A stretch of DNA of 64,000 nt from Prevotella heparinolytica (GCF_004342845.1 NZ_SLXB01000005.1:91049-155048), one strand, 5' to 3'. Shown: positions 1 to 8,724, counted from the first letter of the stretch. Numbers and translations are program-made. The notes: generated from the sequence alone by a model not told the origin.

Positions 1-193
1 TCTCTCAAAGCGTTTCCTACGGATTTCCGAAGATATTCGCTTTCGTGCGCCCTGTGCTTACTTATCAGCCTGATAGCCAACGGAGGATTATCCTTAAAGA
101 ATGGGCGACTTGTCCAAGACCTTAATCCTTCCGTTACGGCACGGATAACGTTCGGAATACAACGGCCACACCATATTTAAAGTATATAGTACA
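1..193. other. Left edge, no assignable gene
   Basis: The plus frame starting at base 1 stays open until a TAA at 172-174, so it could be the tail of a gene starting outside the window. Its translation shows no motif I recognise. A minus-strand frame over 94-312 runs through the transposase stub and is not credible. I see no RNA gene, promoter or clear inverted repeat here. Confidence 0.3.
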
Positions 194-298
194 ATGGAAT
201 ATCCAACTAACCTTACTGATAAACTGTGGCAATTTATAGAAAAGATATTAGATGACAAAGGTAGTAAGCGAAAACATTTATTATGCCGGATTATTTGA
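194..298 (+). pseudogene. IS5-family transposase N-terminal stub
   Basis: An ATG opens a 34-codon frame beginning MEYPTNLTDKLWQFIEKIL and stopping at TGA 296-298. The opening (Tx-LTDxxWxxIEKIL, then a basic stretch GSKRKH) matches the start of IS5/IS1182-type transposases with a DUF4096-like N-terminal domain, which are normally 100 to over 250 residues long. Nothing resembling the rest follows in any frame up to 430, so this is a truncated remnant. It marks old insertion activity at the left edge. The family call rests on motif memory only. Confidence 0.55.
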
Positions 299-432
299 TG
301 GTTGACGCCCAAAGCCTTACAGTGATACAGAAGATTTTTTATATCTAAACCGTTCTTTCTTTATCAGCACTCGCCACATCTACGAACAGGCATTACAGAT
401 ACTTTTGCAAAAAAACGTCAAGTCCGGTGCGT

Positions 433-628
433 ATGTCAAGATTTAATCAAAACCCATGAACGATTGCCCTACCCCGTCGAGAAGACGTTCTGGACAGGGT
501 ATTTCTCAGGCACCGAGGAACGAGGCGTTCCACACCGAGGAACGATGTCTTGGACACCGAGGAACGACGCCTTGCTCGGTGCCCCAAAAACGACAGCGCC
601 GCAACCTTGGACTTTTTTGTAAAAAAAA
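433..628. repeat. Dispersed palindromic repeat, copy A
   Basis: About 196 bp that match 51688-51884 in the same orientation, from the shared ATGTCAA-ATTTAATCAAAA start to a shared TTTGTAAAAA end. Inside are three 22-bp units (511-532, 533-554, 555-576), each starting CACCGAGGAACGA followed by nine variable bases. The block is closed by perfect 9-bp inverted ends, GGCACCGAG (509-517) and CTCGGTGCC (575-583). Unit 1 holds a perfect hairpin, GGAACG-agg-CGTTCC. Another stem lies upstream, TACCCCGTC with GACAGGGTA. Two short ORFs cross it, but their codons are dictated by the repeat and are not conserved in copy B. Confidence 0.8.
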
Positions 629-878
629 TCGCGAAACACCTACCAAGGCCGGCGAACACCAACCATTTTGAAGGGCTTGAAAGACAAGCCGACCCCAAGA
701 ACGCCCATTCACAAAAAAAACGACGGACCTGTTTGGAATTACAGCCCTTTTTGGTTACTTTCGTCGAAAAATCAAGCAAGATGCCCGAACAAGCCCTCAA
801 CGATGTTGCGGTAAAGAATATTGTCTTAGACTGACAGTTAAGAAATACAGTATTATAATCCTGCATAATTGCCCACTT

Positions 879-2063
879 ATGAAAAACGTAACCCTCCGAC
901 GGATAGCCGCCGTTGACGTATTCCGTGCACTCACCATGCTCCTCATGCTTTTCGTGAACGATATTCCAGGACTGCAAAACGTGCCTCACTGGCTGATGCA
1001 CGCGGAGGCGGACGAAGACATGCTGGGATTCTCGGACACCATCTTCCCGGCTTTCCTCTTCTGCATGGGCATGTCCGTGTCTTTCGCCATACAGAACCGG
1101 TACAGGAAAGGCGACACCACACTGCAAGTCATCGCCCACATCTTTTGGCGGACAGTGGCTTTAGTGACCATGGGACTCTTTTCGCTCAACAGCGGAGGCA
1201 TCGAAGGAGGCATCTCGCACCAATGGTTCTCCATCCTGATGGTCATCGGCTTCTTTCTCGTCTGGGGAGTTTATTCCAAAGCGGAAAAAACAAAAAAAAT
1301 CCTTTTCACCGCCATGAAAGTGGCAGGCGTGCTTCTGCTCGCTTTCCTCGTGCTCTATAAGGATATCCATGGAAAGCCGTTCCAAACAGGTTGGTGGGGC
1401 ATTCTCGGACTCATCGGATGGACGTATGCCGTATGTGCGGGCATCTATCTGTTCACCCGCGAGAATCTCCAAAGGAATGCCCTTGCATGGTTTGCGGTGA
1501 CATTGCTTGCCGTAGCCGGCCATTCGGGCCTGATACCCGAAGAGTACGGCAGCCGTATTATCCTGCTCCCCTTCGTTCCCGGCGACTGGACGCTGCATGC
1601 CTTCGGAATGTCGGGCTTGCTGACTTCCCTGCTGATGCAACGCCACGCCGACACACAACGTCCGGGCAGATTCATCGGCATGCTTTGCACCCTCGGTGCG
1701 GGCATGCTTATCCTTGCCCTCGTGTCGCATTCCTATTGGATTATCTCCAAGATACAGGCCACCCCCACGTGGTTGTTCTACTGCCTCGCCCTGCTGTTCC
1801 CGCTATTCGGCTTCTGCTATTGGCTGACGGACGTGAAGGGCAAAACCCATTGGTTCGACATCATTAAACCCGCAGGTACGGCCACCTTGACCTGCTACAT
1901 CCTGCCCTACGTCTGGTACGCCCTCTGGCAATTATTGCATCTGCGCTATCCCGATGTATTGGGAAGCGGTGTGCCGGGATTGCTCAAATCGCTGCTCTTC
2001 TCGTTCATCATCATATGGCTGACCGGGCTGTTAGTGAAAAGCAGAATAAAACTGAAAGTGTAA
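879..2063 (+). CDS. DUF5009 / heparan-alpha-glucosaminide acetyltransferase-like membrane protein
   Basis: 394 residues, with eight to ten hydrophobic segments spread over the whole length. The N-terminus RIAAVDVFRALTMLLMLFVN and the block DTIFPAFLFCMGMSVSFA (about residues 50-67) resemble the NagX/HGSNAT-type transmembrane acyltransferase fold annotated as DUF5009 in Bacteroidetes. The expected site is the inner membrane. Family members are thought to transfer acetyl groups to sugars, but no substrate can be read here. It stands alone, with more than 230 bp of non-coding DNA before it and a separately promoted regulator after it. The ATG at 879 is the only start that keeps the conserved opening. 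Confidence 0.7.
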   Translation: MKNVTLRRIAAVDVFRALTMLLMLFVNDIPGLQNVPHWLMHAEADEDMLGFSDTIFPAFLFCMGMSVSFAIQNRYRKGDTTLQVIAHIFWRTVALVTMGLFSLNSGGIEGGISHQWFSILMVIGFFLVWGVYSKAEKTKKILFTAMKVAGVLLLAFLVLYKDIHGKPFQTGWWGILGLIGWTYAVCAGIYLFTRENLQRNALAWFAVTLLAVAGHSGLIPEEYGSRIILLPFVPGDWTLHAFGMSGLLTSLLMQRHADTQRPGRFIGMLCTLGAGMLILALVSHSYWIISKIQATPTWLFYCLALLFPLFGFCYWLTDVKGKTHWFDIIKPAGTATLTCYILPYVWYALWQLLHLRYPDVLGSGVPGLLKSLLFSFIIIWLTGLLVKSRIKLKV

Positions 2064-2166
2064 GAACCCACTTACCCTTTCTCCTACATTCTGTCGAAGG
2101 AAAGTAACACAATCCTTAATGACACCGGGGAGGATACGGCAAAAGCACAAACTTTCATCGATATGA

Positions 2167-2198
2167 TTGATATAAACAATCTTTTTTATCTATATTTG
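2167..2198 (+). promoter_or_regulatory. Bacteroides-type promoter of the first TPR regulator
   Basis: TTG at 2167-2169 and TAtaTTTG at 2191-2198, separated by 21 bp, fit the Bacteroides primary-sigma pattern. The -7 box ends 23 bp before the ATG at 2222. Confidence 0.6.
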
Positions 2199-2221
2199 CA
2201 AGCCGACTAACTTATCATTGT

Positions 2222-4021
2222 ATGAAGCTCGCAAAACTGTTATTCGCAGCCATATTGCCGATTATAATCCACTCGTGCGAAAGCAAGCCGTATCCCCGAC
2301 TTATGCAAACGGCCGAATCTTTAGCCGACACATACCCCGACAGTGCCTCCACGTTGTTGGACGTCCTGCAAGAAAGCATCTCGAAAGAGCCCGAAGCCAC
2401 TCGCATGTACCATCGGCTATTATCCATCAGAGCAAATGAAGATCGAAAAGAATACTTCCTCTCGGACAGTCTTGTCAAACCACTGCTGGAATACTATGAA
2501 AAGCGAAAAGACAAGAAACAGCTGCCCGAAGTATACTACTATGCAGGCAAAACCTACCGCGAGTTGGGAGATACGCCTCAAGCGCAGGACTACTTGCAAA
2601 AAGCCTTGAAAGCTTCCGAAAAAGATGCCGACCACCGCCTGCTGTATAAAATCCATCGGCAGCTTGCAATGACCTACCACCACAACCTAAGAAGGCCCGC
2701 CGAATCCATAGCCCCTTTCAAAAACGCCTGCCGGCACGCCGTGCTAAGCGGCGACAGCCTCCTCATGGCCAACGCACTGCGTGATATAGCCAGAGGGTTT
2801 CAGAACGTAAATATCGACAGCCTATCGTTCTACTATCAAAAGACAATCGACATGGCTCGGCAGATGCACAATGATAATTTACGTTCCATCGTCTATATCG
2901 AATTGGGACAATGCTATTTTCAGGAACGAGCATATCAAAAAGCCTGCGACGCCCTACAAGCCTCGCATAATCCGCTAATGCTTCCGTCCGTTTACTATCT
3001 CGCCCGTGCCAATGTCTTTAATGAAACGGGCAGACCGGATTCCGCACGATACTATGCCGAAAAAGTACTCTCGACCGGCAACACCTATGCCAACATAGAC
3101 GCATACTACAGCAACCGCCAAAAGGCCTACAGCCTGCTGAGCACAATAACAGCCAAGCAGGGAAACCCGGCAAAAGCATTGGAATACATGAGGCACTGCC
3201 TGATGTATGACGACAGCCTGCAAGAAGCAAGGAGGGTTAACGACCTCCGGCAATTGAACGCCCGATACAACTACCAATTCCGCGAAAAGGAGAACCGGCG
3301 TTTGGAGGACATCACCCAACAGCAAGAAGCCCGAATCATCATTCTCTCGGCGAGCATCGGTTTTATGTCGCTCTTCATCCTGTCCGCCCTCATCATCTAC
3401 CTGCTGCGGAAGAAGCAAAAAGCAATGCAGGCCGAACGGCAGAGGGAAAAGCTGAAAAGCATAGCCACAGAGCAGTATCAAAGCAGCAAACTCTTCATCG
3501 CAGCCAATGAAGAGCGTATCATAGAGATAAAGCAAAAGCTGCAAGACACCGAATCTCAAAAAGACGAAATGCAGAAAACCCTGCAAAAAGCAGAACAGGA
3601 ATTGCTCGAACTCACCAACAGACGGGCGGAAACCAAACAAAAGATACAGGCCATCTCGGAACAGACATTCAAAGAATCGCAGATATACAAGGACTTCTAT
3701 CATGTGGCAGGAATGCCTGGTTCGGAAACAATCTCCGGAAAGAAAAAAATCAGCTCTAAAGATTGGGAAGAGCTGACGGAAGCCATCAATAAAACCTACA
3801 ACGGCTTTACCGCACGATTGCAAGACCTCTACCCCGCCATCAGCGAACACGAGATGCGCATCTGCATCTTACTGAAAATGGCAATCCCGCCCACAAGCAT
3901 TGCCGACATCACCGCCCACTCCAAACAGGCCATCACGTCTTCGCGCAGAAAGCTATACAAAAAGACACATAGTCAAGACGGTACGCCCGACCTGTGGGAT
4001 CGCTTCATTCAGAATTTCTAA
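2222..4021 (+). CDS. Membrane-anchored TPR regulator with C-terminal HTH (paralog 1)
   Basis: 599 residues. The N-terminus is a lipoprotein-type signal ending IIHSC (Cys about 19). TPR-like helices fill roughly residues 25-330 (for example PEVYYYAGKTYRELGD). One strong TM segment lies at about 371-393 (IILSASIGFMSLFILSALII), followed by a charged coiled coil (about 400-480). The C-terminal domain at 540-599 (ISEHEMRICILLKMAIPPTS, then KQAITSSRRKLYKK) resembles a LuxR/GerE helix-turn-helix. The layout suggests periplasmic sensing coupled to a cytoplasmic DNA-binding domain. It precedes the peptide exporter and has a full-length paralog at 11322-13124 beside the second precursor. A regulatory role for the peptide genes is inference. 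Confidence 0.75.
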   Translation: MKLAKLLFAAILPIIIHSCESKPYPRLMQTAESLADTYPDSASTLLDVLQESISKEPEATRMYHRLLSIRANEDRKEYFLSDSLVKPLLEYYEKRKDKKQLPEVYYYAGKTYRELGDTPQAQDYLQKALKASEKDADHRLLYKIHRQLAMTYHHNLRRPAESIAPFKNACRHAVLSGDSLLMANALRDIARGFQNVNIDSLSFYYQKTIDMARQMHNDNLRSIVYIELGQCYFQERAYQKACDALQASHNPLMLPSVYYLARANVFNETGRPDSARYYAEKVLSTGNTYANIDAYYSNRQKAYSLLSTITAKQGNPAKALEYMRHCLMYDDSLQEARRVNDLRQLNARYNYQFREKENRRLEDITQQQEARIIILSASIGFMSLFILSALIIYLLRKKQKAMQAERQREKLKSIATEQYQSSKLFIAANEERIIEIKQKLQDTESQKDEMQKTLQKAEQELLELTNRRAETKQKIQAISEQTFKESQIYKDFYHVAGMPGSETISGKKKISSKDWEELTEAINKTYNGFTARLQDLYPAISEHEMRICILLKMAIPPTSIADITAHSKQAITSSRRKLYKKTHSQDGTPDLWDRFIQNF

Positions 4022-4027
4022 GTCTCC

Positions 4028-4091
4028 ATCGTACAGCTATCGTACAGTAACCGCTCCTCCTCCCCCCCCCCGAATCGTACTCATATCGTAC
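4028..4091 (+). promoter_or_regulatory. Two pairs of ATCGTAC direct repeats (candidate operator)
   Basis: ATCGTAC occurs four times: 4028-4034, 4039-4045, 4074-4080 and 4085-4091. Within each pair the spacing is exactly 11 bp, one helical turn, and the pairs are 35 bp apart around a C tract. The second pair ends 8 bp upstream of the -33 element of the exporter. Such phased repeats typically bind a dimeric or side-by-side activator. The adjacent HTH regulator is the obvious but unproven candidate. Confidence 0.6.
4062..4071 (+). repeat. C10 homopolymer tract
   Basis: Ten consecutive C residues lie between the two operator-like repeat pairs, upstream of the exporter promoter. Length change by slippage would alter the spacing of the two pairs. 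Instability is not demonstrated. Confidence 0.9.
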
Positions 4092-4099
4092 TTCTTTCT

Positions 4100-4130
4100 T
4101 TTGCCGAAAAAGGGTACGCTCCTATTTTTG
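4100..4130 (+). promoter_or_regulatory. Exporter-operon promoter, implying a leaderless transcript
   Basis: TTTG at 4100-4103, a 19-bp gap, then TAttTTTG at 4123-4130: a near-perfect Bacteroides promoter. The ATG at 4136 is only 5 bp past the -7 box, so transcription would begin at or within a few bases of the start codon. Confidence 0.65.
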
Positions 4131-4135
4131 CCTGC

Positions 4136-6343
4136 ATGAAGTTCCCCAGTTACATACAGCTCGACGGAATGGATTGCGGCGCTGCCTGCCTGCAAATCAT
4201 TTCGAAGTACTACGGACGCTACTTCTCACAGCAAACCATGCGCGAACTGTGCCACATCACACGCAATGGCGTTTCGCTGCGAGGAATCAGCGATGCCGCC
4301 GAAACCATCGGCTACCGAACCATCGGCACAAAACTCACTTGGGAGCAACTGCAAAACGATGCCATGCTGCCGTGCATCGTGCATTGGAACCAGTCTCACT
4401 TCATCGTTGTGTATCGCATTAAAAAGAAACAAGGCAAACAAAAAGTCTTTGTTTCCGATCCGGCAAAAGGATTATTGGAATATCCAGCCGGTCAGTTTCT
4501 CCAATCATGGTTGCAGATAACCGAACAAGGTTCCGAGAACAAAAAACGAGGTATAGCCTTGCTGCTTGCCCCCAAACCGGAATTCTATCAAGAAGAGGGG
4601 GATACGGAAAAACGGATACGATTCAAGAACCTAATCAGTTACCTGCGTCCTTACAAGAGTTTTGTCATTCAAGTGATATTTGCCATGCTCACGGCAAGTA
4701 TCATCAGCATGATTTTCCCGTTTCTCACGCAATCTGTCGTAGACACGGGCATCGGGACGGGCAATATCGGTTTCATCGTAATGATTCTCATCGCCCAGTT
4801 GTTTCTCGTAATCGGGCAGATGGCAAACAATATGATACGCAGTTGGCTGATGCTGCACATCACCACCCGCATAAGCATATCCCTGATTGCCGATTTCTTG
4901 AACAAGCTGATGCAACTTCCCATCGCTTTCTTCGACAGCAAGAACGTGGGAGACATCTTGCAACGCATCCGCGACTACAGCCGCATCCAATCATTTCTTA
5001 CCGGTTCATTAATCAGCACCACGATGGCGGCAGTTACTTTTTTCATTTATGCCATCATCATGTCGGCCTTCGATGCTGTCATCCTGACAGTGTTCGTCGT
5101 TGGCAGCATGGCCTATATATGCTGGATTCTGGTTTTCATGAAACGCCGGCGTAAACTTGACTACATGCAGTTTCAGGAAGCATCGAACAATCAAAGCAAC
5201 CTCATCCAATTGGTCAACGGGATGCAAGACATCAAGCTCAACAACTGCGAACGCCGCAAACGCTGGGAGTGGGAACACATTCAGGCCAAGCTGTTTCGGA
5301 TCAGTAGCCGTAGTCTCAGCCTCGGGCAAACGCAAGATATAGGCGGAACGCTTATCGACCAGACAAAAAACATCGTCATTTCTTTTCTTGCCACCGAAGC
5401 CGTGATAAACGGGCACATGACCTTGGGAGCAATGGTTGCGCTACAATACATCATCGGGCAACTCAACGCTCCGCTACAGCAATTCATCACCTTCATGCAG
5501 TCCTTGCAGGATGCACGAATCAGTATGGAACGCATGAGTGAAATCCATGAAAAAGAGAACGAAGAAAACATGCTTGACTCTAAAATACAGGAGATACCAT
5601 GCCATGCAGACATCGACTTGTGCAATGTCTCTTACCAATATGACGGTCCGCGATCACCGAAAGTCATCAATAATCTCACGCTGCAAATTCCCGCCAAACA
5701 AGTGACGACCGTCGTAGGAGCCAGCGGAAGCGGCAAGACCACGCTTCTGAAAATGCTCCTCGGATTCTATGAGCCGTGCGAAGGCAATATTTCATTAGGC
5801 GGAAAGCCATTAGCCAACCACAGCATACGCGAATGGCGAAGAAATTGTGGCGTAGTGATGCAAGACGGCTTCATCTTCTTCGACACCATTGCCAACAACA
5901 TCAGCATATCAGATGAAAATCCTGACATGAAACAGATAAAAAGTGCAGCCCGACGTGCCAACATAGATACTTTCATCGAATCTTTACCTATGGGATATAA
6001 CACCAAGATCGGTGCAGAGGGGCACGGCTTGAGCACCGGACAGAAACAGCGCATCCTGATAGCCCGCGCCATCTATAAAGACGCCGGTTACATCTTCTTC
6101 GACGAAGCCACCAACTCACTCGATGCCAACAACGAACGATTCATCATGGAGCAGCTCCACGCATTCTTCCGTAATAAGACGGTAGTTATTGTAGCCCATC
6201 GGCTGAGCACGGTACGCAATGCCGATAATATTGTCGTGTTGGATAAAGGCAACATTGCAGAGCAAGGCAAACACGAGGAACTGATAGCACGGAAAGGCGC
6301 ATACTTTGAATTAATAAAAAACCAGCTTGAATTAGGAGGTTAA
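4136..6343 (+). CDS. Peptidase C39-containing ABC exporter (double-glycine leader protease/transporter)
   Basis: 735 residues in the usual PCAT order. The N-terminal C39 protease carries MDCGAACLQ (catalytic Cys14), the His of NQSHFIVV (about 88) and a downstream SDPAKG Asp. A six-TM exporter domain covers about 160-440. The nucleotide-binding domain has Walker A GASGSGKTTL (about 527-536), signature LSTGQKQR (about 632) and Walker B YIFFDEA (about 652). The C39 domain begins almost at residue 1, which fixes the start. This class cuts peptides after a GG motif while exporting them, and two GG precursors lie downstream. It is first in an operon with the HlyD-like gene 4 bp away. Confidence 0.93.
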   Translation: MKFPSYIQLDGMDCGAACLQIISKYYGRYFSQQTMRELCHITRNGVSLRGISDAAETIGYRTIGTKLTWEQLQNDAMLPCIVHWNQSHFIVVYRIKKKQGKQKVFVSDPAKGLLEYPAGQFLQSWLQITEQGSENKKRGIALLLAPKPEFYQEEGDTEKRIRFKNLISYLRPYKSFVIQVIFAMLTASIISMIFPFLTQSVVDTGIGTGNIGFIVMILIAQLFLVIGQMANNMIRSWLMLHITTRISISLIADFLNKLMQLPIAFFDSKNVGDILQRIRDYSRIQSFLTGSLISTTMAAVTFFIYAIIMSAFDAVILTVFVVGSMAYICWILVFMKRRRKLDYMQFQEASNNQSNLIQLVNGMQDIKLNNCERRKRWEWEHIQAKLFRISSRSLSLGQTQDIGGTLIDQTKNIVISFLATEAVINGHMTLGAMVALQYIIGQLNAPLQQFITFMQSLQDARISMERMSEIHEKENEENMLDSKIQEIPCHADIDLCNVSYQYDGPRSPKVINNLTLQIPAKQVTTVVGASGSGKTTLLKMLLGFYEPCEGNISLGGKPLANHSIREWRRNCGVVMQDGFIFFDTIANNISISDENPDMKQIKSAARRANIDTFIESLPMGYNTKIGAEGHGLSTGQKQRILIARAIYKDAGYIFFDEATNSLDANNERFIMEQLHAFFRNKTVVIVAHRLSTVRNADNIVVLDKGNIAEQGKHEELIARKGAYFELIKNQLELGG

Positions 6344-6347
6344 GACC

Positions 6348-6848
6348 ATGCCGATAATAATAAACACATACCACAGTGCCGAAACCAATGAAATAGTAGG
6401 CAAAATTCCTCCTTGGATTCTCCGTCGGGGCAATACCGTCATTTTCATGACATTCGCCGTCCTGCTTGTCATGAGTTTCTTCATCACCTATCAAGACAAG
6501 GTGCCGGCAACCGCCACTATGTATTATGCCGATAACAAGTTTAAAGTAACGGCACTGATACCAAGCAAAGGGTTTGGAAAGATAGAGATAGGACAAAAAG
6601 TGATTATAAAACCGGACTGCTATCCGGAAACAGAGTTCGGACATTTAACCGGAACTGTCTGCGGAATCGGCACCCATCTGCAAGACGACGCATATCCGAT
6701 AGACATCGACGTTTGCGGAACGACTACCAATTACGGCAAGCCCATCAAGCCTATCGCCGAAATGACTGCCGGCATTGAAGTGATTGTAGCCATGCATCCA
6801 TTGATTTCAAAGTTTATCAACCCATTGAAGCAGATGACAGGAGAATGA
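6348..6848 (+). CDS. Short HlyD-like membrane-fusion protein
   Basis: 166 residues, whereas HlyD/MFP adaptors are normally about 350-450. It has a cytoplasmic N-terminus, one TM helix at about 27-47 (VIFMTFAVLLVMSFFITY) and a compact beta-rich domain whose phrases PATATMYYADNKFKVTALIP and IEIGQKVIIKPDCYP match the membrane-proximal barrel of HlyD proteins. The coiled-coil hairpin and lipoyl domain that reach an outer-membrane duct are absent. It starts 4 bp after the exporter stop, so the two are surely co-expressed. It may be a reduced adaptor for peptides released into the periplasm. Confidence 0.7.
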   Translation: MPIIINTYHSAETNEIVGKIPPWILRRGNTVIFMTFAVLLVMSFFITYQDKVPATATMYYADNKFKVTALIPSKGFGKIEIGQKVIIKPDCYPETEFGHLTGTVCGIGTHLQDDAYPIDIDVCGTTTNYGKPIKPIAEMTAGIEVIVAMHPLISKFINPLKQMTGE

Positions 6849-6913
6849 GTTTATCGAGACGTCAACATAAACTAACGAGAACATTTATTTATTAATTTTT
6901 TAATCTGAAAATC

Positions 6914-7088
6914 ATGAAAGATTTAAAAAAAAGGTCTTCAGACCGATGAAATCCAATTGCTTAGAACAGGCATGAGTGACAATGCGAATCTTCTGAATGA
7001 AGATGAGTTGGGGGAAATTTTTGGAGGATATACTATTAACTGTCCTAAAAAATTCAAAATGGAATGTAGCGAAGGATTTACTATCTAA
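6914..7088 (+). CDS. Double-glycine RiPP precursor peptide 1, apparent frameshift
   Basis: Starting at ATG 6914, the reading frame must lose one base in the A8 run (6925-6932) to continue. As read, it stops after 11 codons. With the correction it encodes 57 residues: MKDLKKGLQTDEIQLLRTGM, SDNANLLNEDELGEIFGG, then the core YTINCPKKFKMECSEGFTI with two Cys. The leader matches precursor 2 (11074-11247) almost residue for residue from the TGMSDN block to IFGG, while the cores are unrelated. The GG site suits cleavage by the upstream C39 exporter. The family resembles the GG-Bacteroidales radical-SAM target peptides. The frameshift could be transcriptional slippage, phase variation, real inactivation or a sequencing error. 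Confidence 0.8.
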
Positions 7089-7108
7089 GTATCCCTAAAC
7101 TTTTTTAT

Positions 7109-7140
7109 TCACTAAGAGAGTTTCTTTACTCTCTTAGTGA
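7109..7140 (+). terminator. Strong hairpin between precursor 1 and the maturase
   Basis: A perfect 13-bp stem, TCACTAAGAGAGT with ACTCTCTTAGTGA, around a 6-base loop (TTCTTT). It starts 20 bp after the precursor stop and ends 29 bp before the maturase start. The downstream bases (TTCTATAA) are not a proper U-tract, though TTTTTT precedes it. It looks like a partial terminator or mRNA-stabilising element that sets a high precursor-to-maturase ratio. Confidence 0.75.
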
Positions 7141-7169
7141 TTCTATAACATAATCTAATCATATATATT

Positions 7170-8399
7170 ATGCGTTATTCTATATTCAATACTACCATAG
7201 ATAAAGGGGAATATCTGATTTTATATAATTCACTGAGTGGAGCATTACTAAAACTAAGCAAAAAGAAAATTGACGATGCGAAAGACATTCTTATACAAAA
7301 AGGTTTTTTAGTTGAGGACAATGAAAATGAAGTCCTTTCCTATAAATACATTTATTACAATCAAATATTTTCAAAAAAAAGTTTAGATATAACAATAGCC
7401 CCAACAACAGATTGTAACCTTTGTTGTCCTTATTGCTTCGAAGAAGGTAATAAGCATAAAGAATATATGGACGACATAACGCTTAATGCAATAGCAAAAT
7501 ACATTATATCGAAAAAAGAGAGAACAATAGAACTAACATGGTTTGGGGGAGAACCTTTATTATGTTATGATAAGATTGTAAAGCTAAATGATCTATTGAT
7601 ATCAAATAATGTTTCTTTTACAACATCCATTATAACCAATGGAACACTTTTTACAGATGATAAAATAAAACTATTGAACCAACTAAATATTCAACAAATA
7701 CAAATAACTCTTGATGGGGAACAGGAGAATCATGATAAAAAACGTTTCTTCAGGAAAAATCAACAAGGAACATATACTTTAATCCTCTCAAACATAGAAA
7801 AAATTCTTAAAAATACATCTATCACACTTTTCCTAAAAATAAATGTTGATAAAGAAAATCTCGTCTCATGTAAAGAACTCATGGAATTTCTACATGAAAA
7901 AATTCAAGAGTATCTTAACAATGGAACTTTAAAAATTAGTAGTAATTATATTAGAAATATAACAAACTTTGAAGGGTGCGAAAAGTGCATCACAGAAGAA
8001 GAATACTTAAACTTCTATACCAAAGTTGAACATAATCAACTTTCTATTCCCCAATTATGTCTACCATGTCCATTAAGAGTTCAGAGCCATATCGTTATTG
8101 GGCCAGATGGAAGCATATATAAATGCTTAGAGTTTATTGGGAATAAAGCAAAAAGCATTGGAAATATTAACTCTTTTTCAATCTCTGTCTCAAAACTCGC
8201 AAAATATGCTTTAAAATACGAACCCTTTGAAGACCCTGAATGCCAAAAATGTTCCATTCTTCCTATATGCGGAGGAGGCTGTCCTAACGAAAGGGAACTA
8301 AAAGCTTTTGGAAAGAGAGAGTCTATATGTCCTTCCATAAAAAAAGAATTTGCTACTATCCTTGAAAATGTATTAAAAGAAGAGGAAAGAAAATCATGA
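7170..8399 (+). CDS. Radical SAM/SPASM peptide maturase
   Basis: 409 residues. The N-terminal 70 residues look like a peptide-recognition (RRE-type) region: YSIFNTTIDKGEYLILYNSL. The radical SAM cluster motif CX3CX2C is Cys82, Cys86 and Cys89 (TDCNLCCPYCFE). WFGGEPLL and TNGTLF are the usual SAM-binding and strand motifs. A C-terminal SPASM region holds CLPCPLR, a GPDGSIYKC block and CQKCSILPICGGGC, enough Cys for two auxiliary 4Fe-4S clusters. It should modify the two GG-leader cores, possibly at Cys or neighbouring residues. It fits what I recall of the GG-Bacteroidales maturase family. The gene is strikingly AT-rich, and its stop overlaps the next start (ATGA). Confidence 0.9.
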   Translation: MRYSIFNTTIDKGEYLILYNSLSGALLKLSKKKIDDAKDILIQKGFLVEDNENEVLSYKYIYYNQIFSKKSLDITIAPTTDCNLCCPYCFEEGNKHKEYMDDITLNAIAKYIISKKERTIELTWFGGEPLLCYDKIVKLNDLLISNNVSFTTSIITNGTLFTDDKIKLLNQLNIQQIQITLDGEQENHDKKRFFRKNQQGTYTLILSNIEKILKNTSITLFLKINVDKENLVSCKELMEFLHEKIQEYLNNGTLKISSNYIRNITNFEGCEKCITEEEYLNFYTKVEHNQLSIPQLCLPCPLRVQSHIVIGPDGSIYKCLEFIGNKAKSIGNINSFSISVSKLAKYALKYEPFEDPECQKCSILPICGGGCPNERELKAFGKRESICPSIKKEFATILENVLKEEERKS

Positions 8400-8704
8400 A
8401 GAAAAAACTATTAATCCCTTTTTGCCTTTTTATGTCTTGTTCACTTTTTGCCTCAGGCATAGTCACCGGAAGAGTCATTTCAGAGGGTAATGATAGTATC
8501 ATCAATTATATAGTGAAGCTACGTACAAGGACCGTCCGCATGAAAGCCACTTTCTCACAACCGAACTTTACACTACCTGCATTAAAAGGAAATGTAAAAA
8601 TAATTATTTCCTCAAAGGGGCACAAGTCTTATAGTGCAAAAGTAGAGATGTTATATGCTACGGATATCAATTTAGGGAAAATTGTTCTTCACCGGAAAAA
8701 GTAG
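8396..8704 (+). CDS. Small secreted carboxypeptidase-regulatory-like protein
   Basis: 102 residues with a signal peptide (MKKKLLIPFCLFMSCSLFAS) and one short beta domain. GIVTGRVISEGNDSIINYIV and the ending INLGKIVLHRKK are the first and last strands of a CarboxypepD_reg / CNA-B type fold. The next gene begins with the same domain (KVTGNIVAADNED to DLGRIFLYK), so this looks like a free-standing duplicate of that barrel's N-terminal domain. It overlaps the maturase stop by 4 bp, which implies translational coupling. A periplasmic role as chaperone, adaptor or immunity protein is possible, but nothing decides. Confidence 0.65.
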   Translation: MKKKLLIPFCLFMSCSLFASGIVTGRVISEGNDSIINYIVKLRTRTVRMKATFSQPNFTLPALKGNVKIIISSKGHKSYSAKVEMLYATDINLGKIVLHRKK

Positions 8705-8724
8705 AACCCAAAAAACATGAAAAT

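Noticed and set aside
1..174. Partial gene entering from the left edge
   Set aside because: The frame is open but lacks any recognisable motif; composition alone does not support a call.
447..1139. 230-codon minus-strand frame and short plus frames over repeat copy A
   Set aside because: They cross the repeat and the start of the DUF5009 gene, and copy B does not preserve them.
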